From: Hymenobacter sp. 15J16-1T3B
GTDB lineage: Bacteria > Bacteroidota > Bacteroidia > Cytophagales > Hymenobacteraceae
Length of the DNA stretch: 64,000 bases
Assembly: GCF_020711235.1 (NCBI RefSeq)
Contig: NZ_JAJFAV010000001.1
Span: 248,001 to 312,000, forward strand
Direction: 5' to 3'
Position 1 is the first letter of the stretch. Every line of letters starts with the position of its first letter. Below the pieces are notes generated by a model. That model ran no database searches and was not told the origin of the DNA. It worked only from the letters and a program-made list of their open reading frames with translations. Below, piece after piece: positions 42,514 through 52,480 of this stretch. A program made the position numbers and the translations under genes.

Positions 42514-42679
42514 GGGATAAAGCCTGATAATGTTCTGCTGCAATGTAATATACTACCATCACTATTCCTGCCTTGATAAAAGACGGCTGCATGCTCTATC
42601 ACATCACGCAGCAACCTGACTAACAATTATTTGAACCTAAGCCACAACATCCAACCTTGGTTTCGACTTATACTCTCAT

Positions 42680-43669
42680 ATGCTTTCCGTTCCTGCTTCG
42701 CTTTCCCCTGCTCGTTTCGACGCCGTCGTTATCGGCGCTGGCCCGGTCGGCCTGGCCTGCGCCATCGAAATTCAGCGGCGCGGCTTGTCCGTCGTCGTGG
42801 TCGACAAAGGGGCGCTGGTCAACTCCCTGATTGGCTACCCCACCAACATGGAGTTCTTCTCCACGCCCGAGCTACTCGAAATCGGCGGCCATCCCTTCGT
42901 CACGGCTAACTACAAGCCCCACCGCGAGGAAGGCCTCGACTACTACCAGCGCGTGGCCCGGGCCGAAAACCTGCCCCTGCGCCTTTACGAGCGGGTGTTG
43001 CGGCTCGACGGGGAGCCGGGCCAGTACCGCGTGGTGACCGAAAAAGCCACCATCAGCACCCGCTACGTGGTGGTGGCCACCGGCTTCTACGACGTGCCGG
43101 TGCTGCTCAATGTGCCTGGCGAGGACCTGCCCCACGTCAGCCACTACTACAAAGAACCTTACCAGCACGCCGGGCAGCGGGTGCTCGTCGTCGGGGCCAA
43201 AAACTCGGCGGCCAAAGCAGCCCTGGCCCTTACCCGGGCCGGCGCCCAGGCCACGCTGGTGGTGCGCGGCGTCGAGGTCAGCGCCTCGGTGAAGTACTGG
43301 ATCCGGCCCGACTTGCTCAACCGCATTGCCGAAGGCCGCATTCAGGCCCATTTCCAGACCACCGTCGAAGCCATTCGCCCCGGCGAGGTGGACCTGCTTA
43401 CGCCCGAGGGCCCGCTTACCGTGGCCGCCGACTACGTGTACGCCCTCACCGGCTACCGCCCCGACTACCGCCTGCTGCAGGCCCTGGGCATCGGCACCCA
43501 GTCCGACGCGGCCTGCACGCCCACTTACAACCCGGATACCTTTGAAACCAACCGTCCCGGGGTGTACCTGGCCGGCACGGTGTGCGGCGGGCTGAACACC
43601 AGCCGCTGGTTTATTGAAAACGGCCGGCACCACGCCCGCGTCATTGCCGCGCACGTGGCCCCCGACTAA
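42680..43669 (+). CDS. ypdA: YpdA-type bacillithiol disulfide reductase
   Basis: A 329-residue FAD/NAD(P)H-dependent thioredoxin-reductase-fold enzyme without the CxxC motif, as in YpdA. It shows VIGAGPVGLACAIEIQRRG (FAD), the family block GALVNSLIGYPTNMEFFSTPELLEIGG, RVLVVGAKNSAAKAAL (NADPH) and GVYLAGTVCGGLNTSRWFIENGRHHA. The family reduces bacillithiol disulfide, so the host probably makes bacillithiol, as Cytophagales do. It is divergent from the two-domain lipoprotein and is the intact parent of the remnant at 41336. Confidence 0.92.
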   Translation: MLSVPASLSPARFDAVVIGAGPVGLACAIEIQRRGLSVVVVDKGALVNSLIGYPTNMEFFSTPELLEIGGHPFVTANYKPHREEGLDYYQRVARAENLPLRLYERVLRLDGEPGQYRVVTEKATISTRYVVVATGFYDVPVLLNVPGEDLPHVSHYYKEPYQHAGQRVLVVGAKNSAAKAALALTRAGAQATLVVRGVEVSASVKYWIRPDLLNRIAEGRIQAHFQTTVEAIRPGEVDLLTPEGPLTVAADYVYALTGYRPDYRLLQALGIGTQSDAACTPTYNPDTFETNRPGVYLAGTVCGGLNTSRWFIENGRHHARVIAAHVAPD

Positions 43670-43740
43670 GGGCCCAACACGAGCGCGCCCCCGCCGGTGG
43701 GCGGGGCCGCGACGTAACTGCACCTGCGCGGGCGTCAGGC

Positions 43741-44229
43741 CTACTGCTTGGTGAAGGTGTAGGTGTACGTGTAGCGCGTGCCGGCTTCGGTGCGCCAGCC
43801 CGAGGTGCGCAGGGTGTTGTCGCTGAGCTCCAGCACGTCGTAGCTGCTGCGACCCAGCACTTCCAGATTGGTGTTCAGCACCTTATCGTCTTCGGTCAGC
43901 GACCAGGTGCCGTTGTACACTTGAGTCGTTGTACCCGGGGCGCGGGTCGGGCCTTCGTCTTGGCGGGCCACGTCGGGCTTTTCAAAGCGGATCAGGTCGT
44001 CGCGGTCGTAGCTGGCCATCAGGTCGTTGTAGTAGTCCGTCGACGTGCGGCCGCTGGCCGTCAGCTTGGCCGGGCTCACGGTGCAAGCCGTCAGCTTCCA
44101 GTCTTTGCCCACCAACAGCTCAGTCGGCGTCTTGGGTTTGGCGGCTTCCTTGTCCTTATCGAAGCAGGACGTGGCCAGCAAGGAGGTACCGGCCAGGGCC
44201 AGCAGCAGGGGGAAACGAAGGGTTTTCAT
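43741..44229 (-). CDS. Lipocalin-like lipoprotein
   Basis: A 162-residue lipoprotein (MKTLRFPLLLALAGTSLLATSC, Cys22). After a Lys/Pro linker the barrel begins TELLVGKDWKLTACTVSP, continues DLMASYDRDDLIRFEKPDVARQDEGPT and YNGTWSLTEDDKVL, and ends TRYTYTYTFTKQ. It is a family member of the three lipoproteins to the left, more diverged. Together the four form a lipoprotein cluster around ypdA. Confidence 0.8.
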   Translation of the reverse strand: MKTLRFPLLLALAGTSLLATSCFDKDKEAAKPKTPTELLVGKDWKLTACTVSPAKLTASGRTSTDYYNDLMASYDRDDLIRFEKPDVARQDEGPTRAPGTTTQVYNGTWSLTEDDKVLNTNLEVLGRSSYDVLELSDNTLRTSGWRTEAGTRYTYTYTFTKQ

Positions 44230-44449
44230 AGCGGTTGGGAAGTGGCGTTGAATTCTGATGCAATTCTACGCCGCCCCGCCGCTGATACATAATTTTATCC
44301 AGACACAAATAGGTTATACCAAGCATACAACCCTCGTTGCCTTACCAGAAAATCCACGCCAAGCATCACATCTACGTGTTAGGCTCAGGGCTGCACTTCC
44401 CAGCCCAACTCACTCATCAACAACACCATTCCCCATCCCATACTCAGCG

Positions 44450-44486
44450 AAAAGCCCCGCGCTACTCGGGGCAGCGCGGGGCTTAG
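44450..44486 (-). terminator. Hairpin after the SGNH gene
   Basis: A 12-bp perfect stem (AAGCCCCGCGCT at 44452-44463 with 44473-44484), 24 bases past the SGNH stop. The rest of the gap 44230-44508 shows only AT-rich sequence that probably holds the promoter of the lipoprotein at 43741. Confidence 0.7.
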
Positions 44487-44508
44487 GTGAGCCAACCGGC
44501 AACGGGCG

Positions 44509-45996
44509 CTAAGGAATGCGCACGCCGCGGTAGGCGTTGGGGTTGACGAAGGGAATCGAGGCGCTGTACTGGGCGTTGATGGCCTTGATCATCTCGTTGG
44601 CAATAACCGCGTAGCCGCGGGGCGTGGGGTGCACGCCATCGAGCGAAAACAGGTTGCCGGTGATGAAGCTGGCCGTGTTGGTCACGCCGTTGGCCGCAAA
44701 GCCGTTCTGGGCCACGCCCGAGAAGAACGTGTTCGAATCAAACAGGGCCAAGCCTTTGGCGGCCGCCTTGGTGCGCAATGCGTTGTTGTATTCGTTGGTA
44801 GCCGTGCGGGCCACGCCCTGCTCCGCGTCGTCGAGCACCAGCGTGGTCGGGATGGGGTTGCCGGCCGAGGCGCCAAACACCTGAAGAGTGTCGATGCCCT
44901 GGCTGAGCAGGAAGGCGCTCAGCGGCGTACCGGGCGGCAGGTTCGGGCGCAGCTGCGCAAACACGTCACGCCAAGCTTTGCCGCCGGGGCGGCCAAACAG
45001 CGGCAGGTAGGGCGCCGCCGTCAGCGTAAAGAGCTGATTGCCACCCAGCGCCGGATCCTTGATATCGGTCGTGGGGATGCTACGACGGGTAATCGGGGCG
45101 GTGAGCGAGAAAGCGCCGGTGGTGATGACGATGCCGGGCACGTTGTTGCGCGTGAGCGTCCGGCGGAACGTCGGGCCCACGGTGGTGAAGAACGGAATGG
45201 TCGTCACGTCCGGAATCGTCGACACCAAGCCTTTGGCACCTCGGGCCGTCAGGTCGTCGATGAAGCGGCTGTTGATGTCCGAGAACGTGCTGGTGGCCGT
45301 AATCGGCGACACCCCGCCGGAGGTGGCGTAGCCGAGCACGTCGTTGTTGCCCAGCCAGTAGGTAAAGAACGTCGGGTTGGTGGCCACCACGCGCGCCCGG
45401 TAGGTGTCGTTGGTGTTGGCCGGCAGCAGGCGCTCAAAGTAGGGATTGAAAATCGGCGTCGGGTTCAGGAACGTGCCGCCGGTGCTCGACGCGTTGCCGT
45501 AGCCGGCCGTTTCCACGTCGGCCATGCGGATGCCGGGTACGCCGTAGTTGTTGAACACGTCGGTGGCGGCCACGCGGGTGTACACCGGCAGGGCCGGGTT
45601 GGTGCGCGTGTTTACCACGCCGCGCACGGCCAGGTTCGTCGTCACGTTGGCCGTGATGGGCGAGGGCTCATCCGGCGGCGCGGGAGTGGTGAAGCCGACC
45701 AGGCGCAGGTAGCCCGAGCCGTTCGACTGCGCGTCGGAGAAGTAGGCCTGCGGGAAGGCCCCGCCGCCCACGTTGGCAAATTGCTCCGAGAGGATTTTCG
45801 GGTACGAGTAAACCTGTCCTTCCAGGTACAGGCCCCCGTCGCTGAAGCCGGCGGTAAGCGAGTTGCCGACGGCAATGTACTTGGAGAAGTCGGCCGTGCC
45901 CGCGTCGTATTTGGGGGAGTGCATTTCGGGCTGGCAGCCTAGCAGGCCCAGGCCCAGCAGCAGCGCCGACGAGGAATATTTCAGAAACGTGTTCAT
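44509..45996 (-). CDS. SGNH/GDSL hydrolase lipoprotein
   Basis: A 495-residue lipoprotein (MNTFLKYSSSALLLGLGLLGC, Cys21). The SGNH blocks are FSKYIAVGNSLTAGFSDGG (nucleophile Ser in GNSL), YGVPGIRMADV (Gly block), YWLGNNDVLGYA (Asn block) and SLDGVHPTPRGY (Asp/His block). All four catalytic blocks are present, with a long insertion between Asn and His blocks. It is a predicted esterase or lipase at the outer membrane. It lies 25 bases downstream of a FadL-family porin gene, a pairing common in Bacteroidota that suggests coupled lipid hydrolysis and fatty-acid uptake. Confidence 0.93.
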   Translation of the reverse strand: MNTFLKYSSSALLLGLGLLGCQPEMHSPKYDAGTADFSKYIAVGNSLTAGFSDGGLYLEGQVYSYPKILSEQFANVGGGAFPQAYFSDAQSNGSGYLRLVGFTTPAPPDEPSPITANVTTNLAVRGVVNTRTNPALPVYTRVAATDVFNNYGVPGIRMADVETAGYGNASSTGGTFLNPTPIFNPYFERLLPANTNDTYRARVVATNPTFFTYWLGNNDVLGYATSGGVSPITATSTFSDINSRFIDDLTARGAKGLVSTIPDVTTIPFFTTVGPTFRRTLTRNNVPGIVITTGAFSLTAPITRRSIPTTDIKDPALGGNQLFTLTAAPYLPLFGRPGGKAWRDVFAQLRPNLPPGTPLSAFLLSQGIDTLQVFGASAGNPIPTTLVLDDAEQGVARTATNEYNNALRTKAAAKGLALFDSNTFFSGVAQNGFAANGVTNTASFITGNLFSLDGVHPTPRGYAVIANEMIKAINAQYSASIPFVNPNAYRGVRIP

Positions 45997-46021
45997 GGGA
46001 TGAACGTCGGAAAGTCTGGTA

Positions 46022-47296
46022 TTAGAAGGTGTAGTTCAGCCCGATGCCCGGAATGACGATGTTCGTCTTGTAGGTACCGGCCACGCGGTCGGTGGTGCCG
46101 TTGGCAACCAGCTCGTCCTGCGTCTGGGTGCGCTTCTTGATGCTGATGAACTGCGTGGAGAGGTCCACCCCGAAATGCTCCCCGAACTTGTAGCTCAGGC
46201 CGGCGGTAGCGCCGAGGCGGTTGGCGTCGGGTGTTTCGGGCGTCACGTAGCCGTCTTTCACCGGCGACTGGTCGAAGCTGCCGCCGAGGCGCACGGTGAA
46301 GGCGTCGGTCACTTTGTACTGCCCGCCGAGGCGGAAGGTGAACGAGTTCTTGTAGTCGCGAATCGAGGAGCTGGTGTTCGAGCCGTTGACCGGCTGGTCG
46401 AAGGTGAATTCCAGCTGCTTGTACTTGCTCCACTGGGCGTAGTTCACGTCGAAGCCGATGGTCAGCTTCTCCGAGGGCATCACGCCGATACCGAGGTTGG
46501 CCGTGGCGGGCAGCGGCAGCGTCACGTCGAACTTGGTGGCGGTGAAGCGGCTGGCCACCACGGCGCTGTTAGGCAGGTTGCTGAAGGTCACGTCGCCGCC
46601 CTGCACGTGGGCATCGATGTGCGAGCGGTAGCTCAGGCCGATGCTCAGCTTGTCGAGGGGCTTGTAGTACACGCCCACGTTGTAGCCGATTTTCTGGTCG
46701 GCTTTGCCGTCGAGCTCAATGTGGCCGTACTGCCCGTCGGTGGCGTTCTGCACCGGAATGTCGCGCTGCAGATTCACCGCCCCGTAGGCAAACACCACCA
46801 GGCCCGCGCCTACGCTGAGCTTGTCGGTAATGGCGTAGCTCACGGTGGGCTGCACGAAAATGGACTTCAGGTCGATTTCGGTCAGCGCGAAGCGGCCTTC
46901 CCAGTTGTAGCCGTAGTCCAGCTTGGAGCCGAAGGGCGTGTACACGGCAATGCCCGCGCGCCACTTGCCCTCGGTGGGCCCGAATCCGGCGTACACGTTG
47001 AACGGCGTGGTCACGGTGTTGTCCAGTTCCCGGTCGAAACCGTACTGCGCGTATTGCGGGCGGAAAGCCTGCCGCGCCATCGTCGCGTTGACGCCGATCT
47101 GTACGCCCCGCTCGCGCACCATGGCCAGTGCGCCCGGGTTGTAGAACATGGAAGCCTGGTCCAGCGCCAAGCCGGTGCCGACGCCGCCCATGCCGTTGTT
47201 CTTTTGCCCGGCCAGCGTGACCTGGAACCCGCCCGCTTGCGCGGCGGCCGTTCCCAGCAGGGCGCCCCCGGCGAGGAGTAGTTGTTTTAGGTTCAT
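46022..47296 (-). CDS. OmpP1/FadL family outer-membrane transporter
   Basis: A 424-residue outer-membrane beta-barrel of the FadL (Toluene_X) family for long-chain fatty acids or hydrophobic compounds. A signal peptide (about 1-21) is followed by GGFQVTLAGQKNNGMGGVGTGLALDQASMFYNPGALA, the N-terminal hatch with the family NPA-like motif. Barrel strands follow, including VYTPFGSKLDYGYNWEGRFAL and SIGLSYRSHIDAHVQGG, and the C-terminus is GIGLNYTF, ending in Phe. The start at 47296 begins the signal. It is first of the pair with the SGNH lipoprotein. Confidence 0.93.
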   Translation of the reverse strand: MNLKQLLLAGGALLGTAAAQAGGFQVTLAGQKNNGMGGVGTGLALDQASMFYNPGALAMVRERGVQIGVNATMARQAFRPQYAQYGFDRELDNTVTTPFNVYAGFGPTEGKWRAGIAVYTPFGSKLDYGYNWEGRFALTEIDLKSIFVQPTVSYAITDKLSVGAGLVVFAYGAVNLQRDIPVQNATDGQYGHIELDGKADQKIGYNVGVYYKPLDKLSIGLSYRSHIDAHVQGGDVTFSNLPNSAVVASRFTATKFDVTLPLPATANLGIGVMPSEKLTIGFDVNYAQWSKYKQLEFTFDQPVNGSNTSSSIRDYKNSFTFRLGGQYKVTDAFTVRLGGSFDQSPVKDGYVTPETPDANRLGATAGLSYKFGEHFGVDLSTQFISIKKRTQTQDELVANGTTDRVAGTYKTNIVIPGIGLNYTF

Positions 47297-47451
47297 ACCC
47301 AAATGAAAAAAGGGAAAAGGGGGTTGTGTGAGCTAAATGTAGGGGGTTGCCCCGAACAAACAAGGCGGCATGCCGAGTATTTCGGGTTCCGAAGTGAGTA
47401 ATTACTATACCGGTCGAAAAGTCGCCAAAAATACCATTATTCCGATCTGTC

Positions 47452-48309
47452 TCATTCGTCCGGCGTTCGGGCTGATTGAGCGCGTGCTGGCTCACCTTCA
47501 TCGGCCACCACGCGCCGGGTGCTCAGGTCCAGGCGACGGCCCGCCACCAGCAAGTGTACGCGCAAATTTTCGCCCGCCACCGGCTCGCCGCGCCCGATAC
47601 GGCCCAAATTGTCGTTGCGCAGCTGGCGGCCGTCGACCACCATCACCACCCCGTCGCCGAACACCTGCAGGTGCCGCCCGCCTTCGATGACCACGCCCGT
47701 TTCCTGGCCCAGCCCCAGCCCCACGGCGGCCGGGTGCTGCAGCACGGCGTGGGCCAGCCGGCCGAACCGCCCGCGCTCGGCAAAATGCTGGTCGACAATG
47801 ACGTGAGGCAGCAAGCCGAAGCCCGGGGCAGTGTGCATGCCGCCCTTGGTGAGCGAGCGGGCCCCGTGCCCGGCCACGATCATGCTGGCCGACACCACCG
47901 ACGCCCCGGCACTGGTGCCCGCCAGCACGAAGCATGAGTCGTGGCAAAACCGCTCGCGCAGCACCTCCAGCGCGGGCGTGCCCAGCCAATGCTCGGTGAT
48001 GAGTTCTTGGTCGCCGCCGGTGAAGAACACAGCGCCGGCGTTGCGCAGGCGGCGCAGGGTGGCGGGGTGGTCGGCGGGGTGGTGCTGGTCGATGCGCAGG
48101 TGCTGGGCGCGGGGGCAGCCCAGCTCGTGCAGGGCGTCGACGTAGGCCCGGCCGGTTTTGACGGGCGTGCGCGGGGCCGCCGTGGTCACAACTTCCACCG
48201 GGCCGGTGTCGGGACGCAGGTACTCGCAGAGCAGGGCCAGCAGCGCGTCGTCGTCGCCGCCGCCGAGGAGCAAGGCGGTGCCTTTGGGCAGGGTACGGGC
48301 TGGGGGCAT
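47452..48309 (-). CDS. Cyanophycinase-like S51 peptidase
   Basis: A 285-residue cytosolic protein of peptidase family S51. It opens KGTALLLGGGDDD and has AVFFTGGDQELI, the nucleophile motif VLAGTSAGASVVS, then HTAPGFGLLPHVIVDQHFAERGRFGRL and a VGLGLGQETGVVIEGG block, matching cyanophycinase spacing (Ser, His/Glu region). Cyanophycinase hydrolyses beta-Asp-Arg polymer to dipeptides; some homologues act on isoaspartyl peptides. No cyanophycin synthetase is in this window. The Pro-rich end after about 265 is not conserved. Confidence 0.88.
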   Translation of the reverse strand: MPPARTLPKGTALLLGGGDDDALLALLCEYLRPDTGPVEVVTTAAPRTPVKTGRAYVDALHELGCPRAQHLRIDQHHPADHPATLRRLRNAGAVFFTGGDQELITEHWLGTPALEVLRERFCHDSCFVLAGTSAGASVVSASMIVAGHGARSLTKGGMHTAPGFGLLPHVIVDQHFAERGRFGRLAHAVLQHPAAVGLGLGQETGVVIEGGRHLQVFGDGVVMVVDGRQLRNDNLGRIGRGEPVAGENLRVHLLVAGRRLDLSTRRVVADEGEPARAQSARTPDE

Positions 48310-48745
48310 AAGCGAGGCGCGGAGGGTGGGCAGGGCCCCGGCGGGGCGCTGCTTCGGCCAAAACTACGTGCCCCGGGCCAATAAGGCTGCAACGGCCGCG
48401 GGCCGAGGACCCGCCAGCAGCCCAGCCCGGCCCGCCGCGCCGCTGACCGCCACCGCGTTGGGTCCGCCAAACAGCCCGGGCAATGCGGCACCGGAAGTTT
48501 GTGGGGGGCAGCGCCGGGCCAAGTTTTCGGGGCCGGGTGAGAACTGCGGCGCACGGAAATGCGCGGGCCACTGTTGGGCCGGTAGCGGCGGCGCGGCGGC
48601 CGTGTGGCCCACCTAAAAAAAACCGCCCCGGGCCGGCCGGAATTCGGGCGGCGCCGTTCCGAATCTGGGAGGCAAAAAGTACTTTTGCGCGCCCTTTCAC
48701 CAAACTCCGTTTTGCCTAGCGAAACACCTTCATTGCCGCCGTTTT
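48310..48745 (+). promoter_or_regulatory. 436-base GC-rich gap with a promoter for mgtE
   Basis: No credible gene; frames here are Arg/Pro-rich without homology. TACTTTTG at 48680-48687 is an exact TAnnTTTG -7 element, about 58 bases before the mgtE ATG, with no clear TTTG at -33. No M-box-like Mg riboswitch could be recognised by eye. The gap also contains the probable 5' region of the cyanophycinase-like gene on the other strand. Confidence 0.55.
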
Positions 48746-50137
<1,392 letters not shown>

Positions 50138-50211
50138 GTCGCTGACACGCGGCCGGTAGCGGGCAACCCGTTGGCTACGGCGCGCCGCGGCCGTTTTATC
50201 CGCTGCTCCCT

Positions 50212-50940
50212 ATGCTGCGCTTCCCCTGGTTTCGCCTTGCTGCCCTGCCGACCACGGCCGTGGCACTGCTGCTCGGCGGCTGCGCCACCGTGGGCAACCT
50301 CACCCGGGTGACACAGCTGCCGGCGGGCCAGTACACCGTCCGGGCTACTGACGACCCCGATCTGCGCGCCGCCCTGCCACGGCGGGCGCTGCATCAGGTG
50401 TACCAGCTGGGCGACACGCTGCGCTTCGACCAGGCCGCCGGCCCCGATTCGACGCCGACGCAGCGACTGTACCGGCTGGCGCTGCACCGCTACGTGCTGC
50501 TGCAGGCCCGGCGCTTCGACGTCGACGTGTTTACCATCCCGTTTAAGGTGCGGCCGGCCCGGGCCGGGGTGCCGGTGCAGCTCAACACCAACTTCAACGG
50601 GGCCCTGTACTTAGGGCGGCGCTTGGATTTTTACCGGCTCAGCGCCTACCGCGGGCCGGCCGGGCGCGTGCTGCCGGCCGTGCGGGCAACGGGGTTCGGC
50701 TACGGCGGCTTCGTGGGCCTGGGCTCGGCCTTCATCACCGGCGACGTGACGCGCCAAACGCCGGGCCCGGAGTACGAGGGGTTCGTGCTGCACGCCGGGG
50801 CAGCCGGCATTTTCGACGCCCGCGTGTTCAACGTGGGCTTGGCCGTGGGCCTCGACCACCTGCTCGGGCCCGACGGCCCGGTGTGGATTTACCAGCACCG
50901 GCCCTGGTTCGGCATCCTGTTCGGCCTGGATTTAAACTAA
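50212..50940 (+). CDS. Lipoprotein of unknown function
   Basis: A 242-residue predicted lipoprotein; the signal ends ALLLGGC (Cys24). The mature part is beta-rich with alternating hydrophobic strands such as LHRYVLLQARRFDVDVFTIPFKVRPA, a Gly/Phe-rich ATGFGYGGFVGLGSAFITGDV and a final GPVWIYQHRPWFGILFGLDLN, ending like an outer-membrane barrel strand. It may be a small lipidated barrel. No family is recognised. The next gene converges, 9 bases beyond the stop. Confidence 0.6.
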   Translation: MLRFPWFRLAALPTTAVALLLGGCATVGNLTRVTQLPAGQYTVRATDDPDLRAALPRRALHQVYQLGDTLRFDQAAGPDSTPTQRLYRLALHRYVLLQARRFDVDVFTIPFKVRPARAGVPVQLNTNFNGALYLGRRLDFYRLSAYRGPAGRVLPAVRATGFGYGGFVGLGSAFITGDVTRQTPGPEYEGFVLHAGAAGIFDARVFNVGLAVGLDHLLGPDGPVWIYQHRPWFGILFGLDLN

Positions 50941-50949
50941 GCAGTAAGT

Positions 50950-51357
50950 CTAGAAATCCACCCGGCCGCGGTTCGACTTCTTGTCGCCGTGCTTTTTCTT
51001 GCTTTCCAGCCGCTTGCGCACCGCGCCGGCGCTGGGCTTGGTGGCTTTGCGGGGCTTGGGGCGGTGCAGGGCCTTGCGCAGCAGCTCGTAAAACTTCTGC
51101 TGGGCCAGCTCCTTGTTGCGCTGCTGGCTGCGGTCTTCCTGCGAGGTCACCAGCAGCTCGCCTTCCGAAGTGAGGCGGGAGGCCAGCTTTTCCAACAGGC
51201 GTTGCTTCTGCTCCTCGTTGAGCACGGCCGAATCGGTGATGCGGAAGCGCACTTCCACCTTGCTTTCGACCTTGTTCACGTTTTGCCCGCCCGGCCCGCT
51301 GCTGCGGGCGGTCTGGTACTGGAGTTCGGGCAAGAAAGCGTCGAGGGGCGGGAGCAT
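50950..51357 (-). CDS. arfB: Aminoacyl-tRNA hydrolase ArfB (YaeJ)
   Basis: A 135-residue peptidyl-tRNA hydrolase that rescues stalled ribosomes. The catalytic domain has QTARSSGPGGQNVNKVESKVEV with the GGQ motif, then TSQEDRSQQRNKELA. The C-terminal basic tail (about 97-135; KPRKATKPS, RKRLESKKKHGDKK) inserts in the mRNA channel. The length and architecture match ArfB rather than a full RF1/RF2. The ATG at 51357 begins at MLPPLDAF; longer in-frame extensions upstream are not plausible. It converges with the lipoprotein at 50212. Confidence 0.95.
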   Translation of the reverse strand: MLPPLDAFLPELQYQTARSSGPGGQNVNKVESKVEVRFRITDSAVLNEEQKQRLLEKLASRLTSEGELLVTSQEDRSQQRNKELAQQKFYELLRKALHRPKPRKATKPSAGAVRKRLESKKKHGDKKSNRGRVDF

Positions 51358-51437
51358 ACGCGGTGAGGAATAAGCTGACAAGGCTACGCGGCCGGCACCG
51401 CGCGGGGTTGCGCAAGTTCGGGCTTTTGGCGGCGTGG

Positions 51438-51875
51438 TTACGGCAGCAGCTCCGCCAGCACCCAGCCGACGAGGGCAAAGCGCAGCGTCCAGGCCAGGGT
51501 GCGCAGCCAGTTGGTGCGGTTCAGGCCGTACACGGTGGCGTAGGCCCAGCCCTCGGCCGCCAGGCGGTTGTGCAGGGGCACCGACACCAGAAACGTGACC
51601 ACCCAGACGAACCCAACCAAGCCCAGCGCCCCGAGGGCCGGCCCGGTGCGCGCCTGCCAAGCCCAAGCGGCGGCCAGCAGCAGCTCGGCCACCATCGGTG
51701 CCATGACCACCCAGCCCATGCGCGCCAGGTGGGCGCGGTGGAAGGCCGGAAAGGCGGCCGCCGGCACCAGCGCGAAACTGGGGTAGTGCACCAGCTGCAC
51801 CGTCCAGATAACGCCGGTGAGGTAGGCCGTCACGGCGAAGTTGAGCAACACGAGCAAAGCCATCATCGGCGGCAT
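51438..51875 (-). CDS. Four-TM membrane protein of unknown function
   Basis: A 145-residue inner-membrane protein with four hydrophobic helices (about 4-25, 52-70, 77-100 and 122-143). The first ends WTVQLVHYPSFALV and a short FHRAHLARMGWV follows. The layout loosely resembles DUF1772-type small membrane proteins, but the match is weak. The ATG at 51875 is used; a TTG two codons upstream is less likely. It is on the same strand as, and 34 bases downstream of, the NTF2-like gene. Confidence 0.65.
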   Translation of the reverse strand: MPPMMALLVLLNFAVTAYLTGVIWTVQLVHYPSFALVPAAAFPAFHRAHLARMGWVVMAPMVAELLLAAAWAWQARTGPALGALGLVGFVWVVTFLVSVPLHNRLAAEGWAYATVYGLNRTNWLRTLAWTLRFALVGWVLAELLP

Positions 51876-51909
51876 ACGCAAGGCGGCCGGCCAAGGTAGT
51901 TTCCCGCCG

Positions 51910-52380
51910 CTACAGGGCCCGCAGCGCCCGAAACTGCTGCAGGCCCTGCTGCGCCTTGGCCCGCACCTGCCGCTGCAACCAAGGCGTCCAGCCCAGCAGC
52001 CAGCCCACCGGCCCCAGCGCCTGCCGCGACCAGCGCCAGAAACTGAACTGGTCGTGGTGCGTCAGGATACGGCCGTCTTGAAAAGTGAAGTGCGCCCGGA
52101 TGTGGTTGTGCACCCGGCGGCCGGACTGCGAAAAGGTGTAGTGCGCGTCCCAGGTAGCTTGGCCCTGCTGGTCGTCGGCCCGGATATCGTTGTAGGTCAG
52201 GCGCAGGTCTTTGCCCCGCTCGCAGAGCATGCGCCACATCAGCCCGATGTCGGAACCCTGCAGCCGGAAGGCGGCGTCCTCGAAGGTGGCGTCGGGGTGG
52301 TAGCAAGCGGCCATGCCGGCCGCGTCGCGACGCTGGAAGGCCTGGTAGAAGCGGTGCAGCAGTTCTTCGTTAGGCGTCAT
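51910..52380 (-). CDS. SnoaL/NTF2-like domain protein
   Basis: A 156-residue cytosolic protein with the NTF2-like cone fold. It opens NEELLHRFYQAFQRRDAAGMAACYHPDATFEDAAF, which is the SnoaL/DUF4440 pattern, and continues ATWDAHYTFSQSGRRVHNHIRAHFTFQDGRILTHHDQFSFW. The pocket could bind a small molecule; such proteins range from isomerases to sensors. The ATG at 52380 is the family start. The downstream membrane gene may be co-transcribed. Confidence 0.88.
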   Translation of the reverse strand: MTPNEELLHRFYQAFQRRDAAGMAACYHPDATFEDAAFRLQGSDIGLMWRMLCERGKDLRLTYNDIRADDQQGQATWDAHYTFSQSGRRVHNHIRAHFTFQDGRILTHHDQFSFWRWSRQALGPVGWLLGWTPWLQRQVRAKAQQGLQQFRALRAL

Positions 52381-52414
52381 GGCGGCCGGGCGGGTGATGA
52401 GCCCAAAGCTCACG

Positions 52415-52459
52415 AAAAAACCGCACCCCGCCCCGGCGCGGGGCCGGCGCGGGGTGCGG
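52415..52459 (-). terminator. Rho-independent terminator of the NmrA-like gene
   Basis: A 17-bp stem with one mismatch (52421-52437 with 52443-52459) is followed on the minus strand by a TTTTTT run (52415-52420). It lies 21 bases past the NmrA stop. Confidence 0.85.
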
Positions 52460-52480
52460 GCGGGTGCTAGCGGCAGCGGC

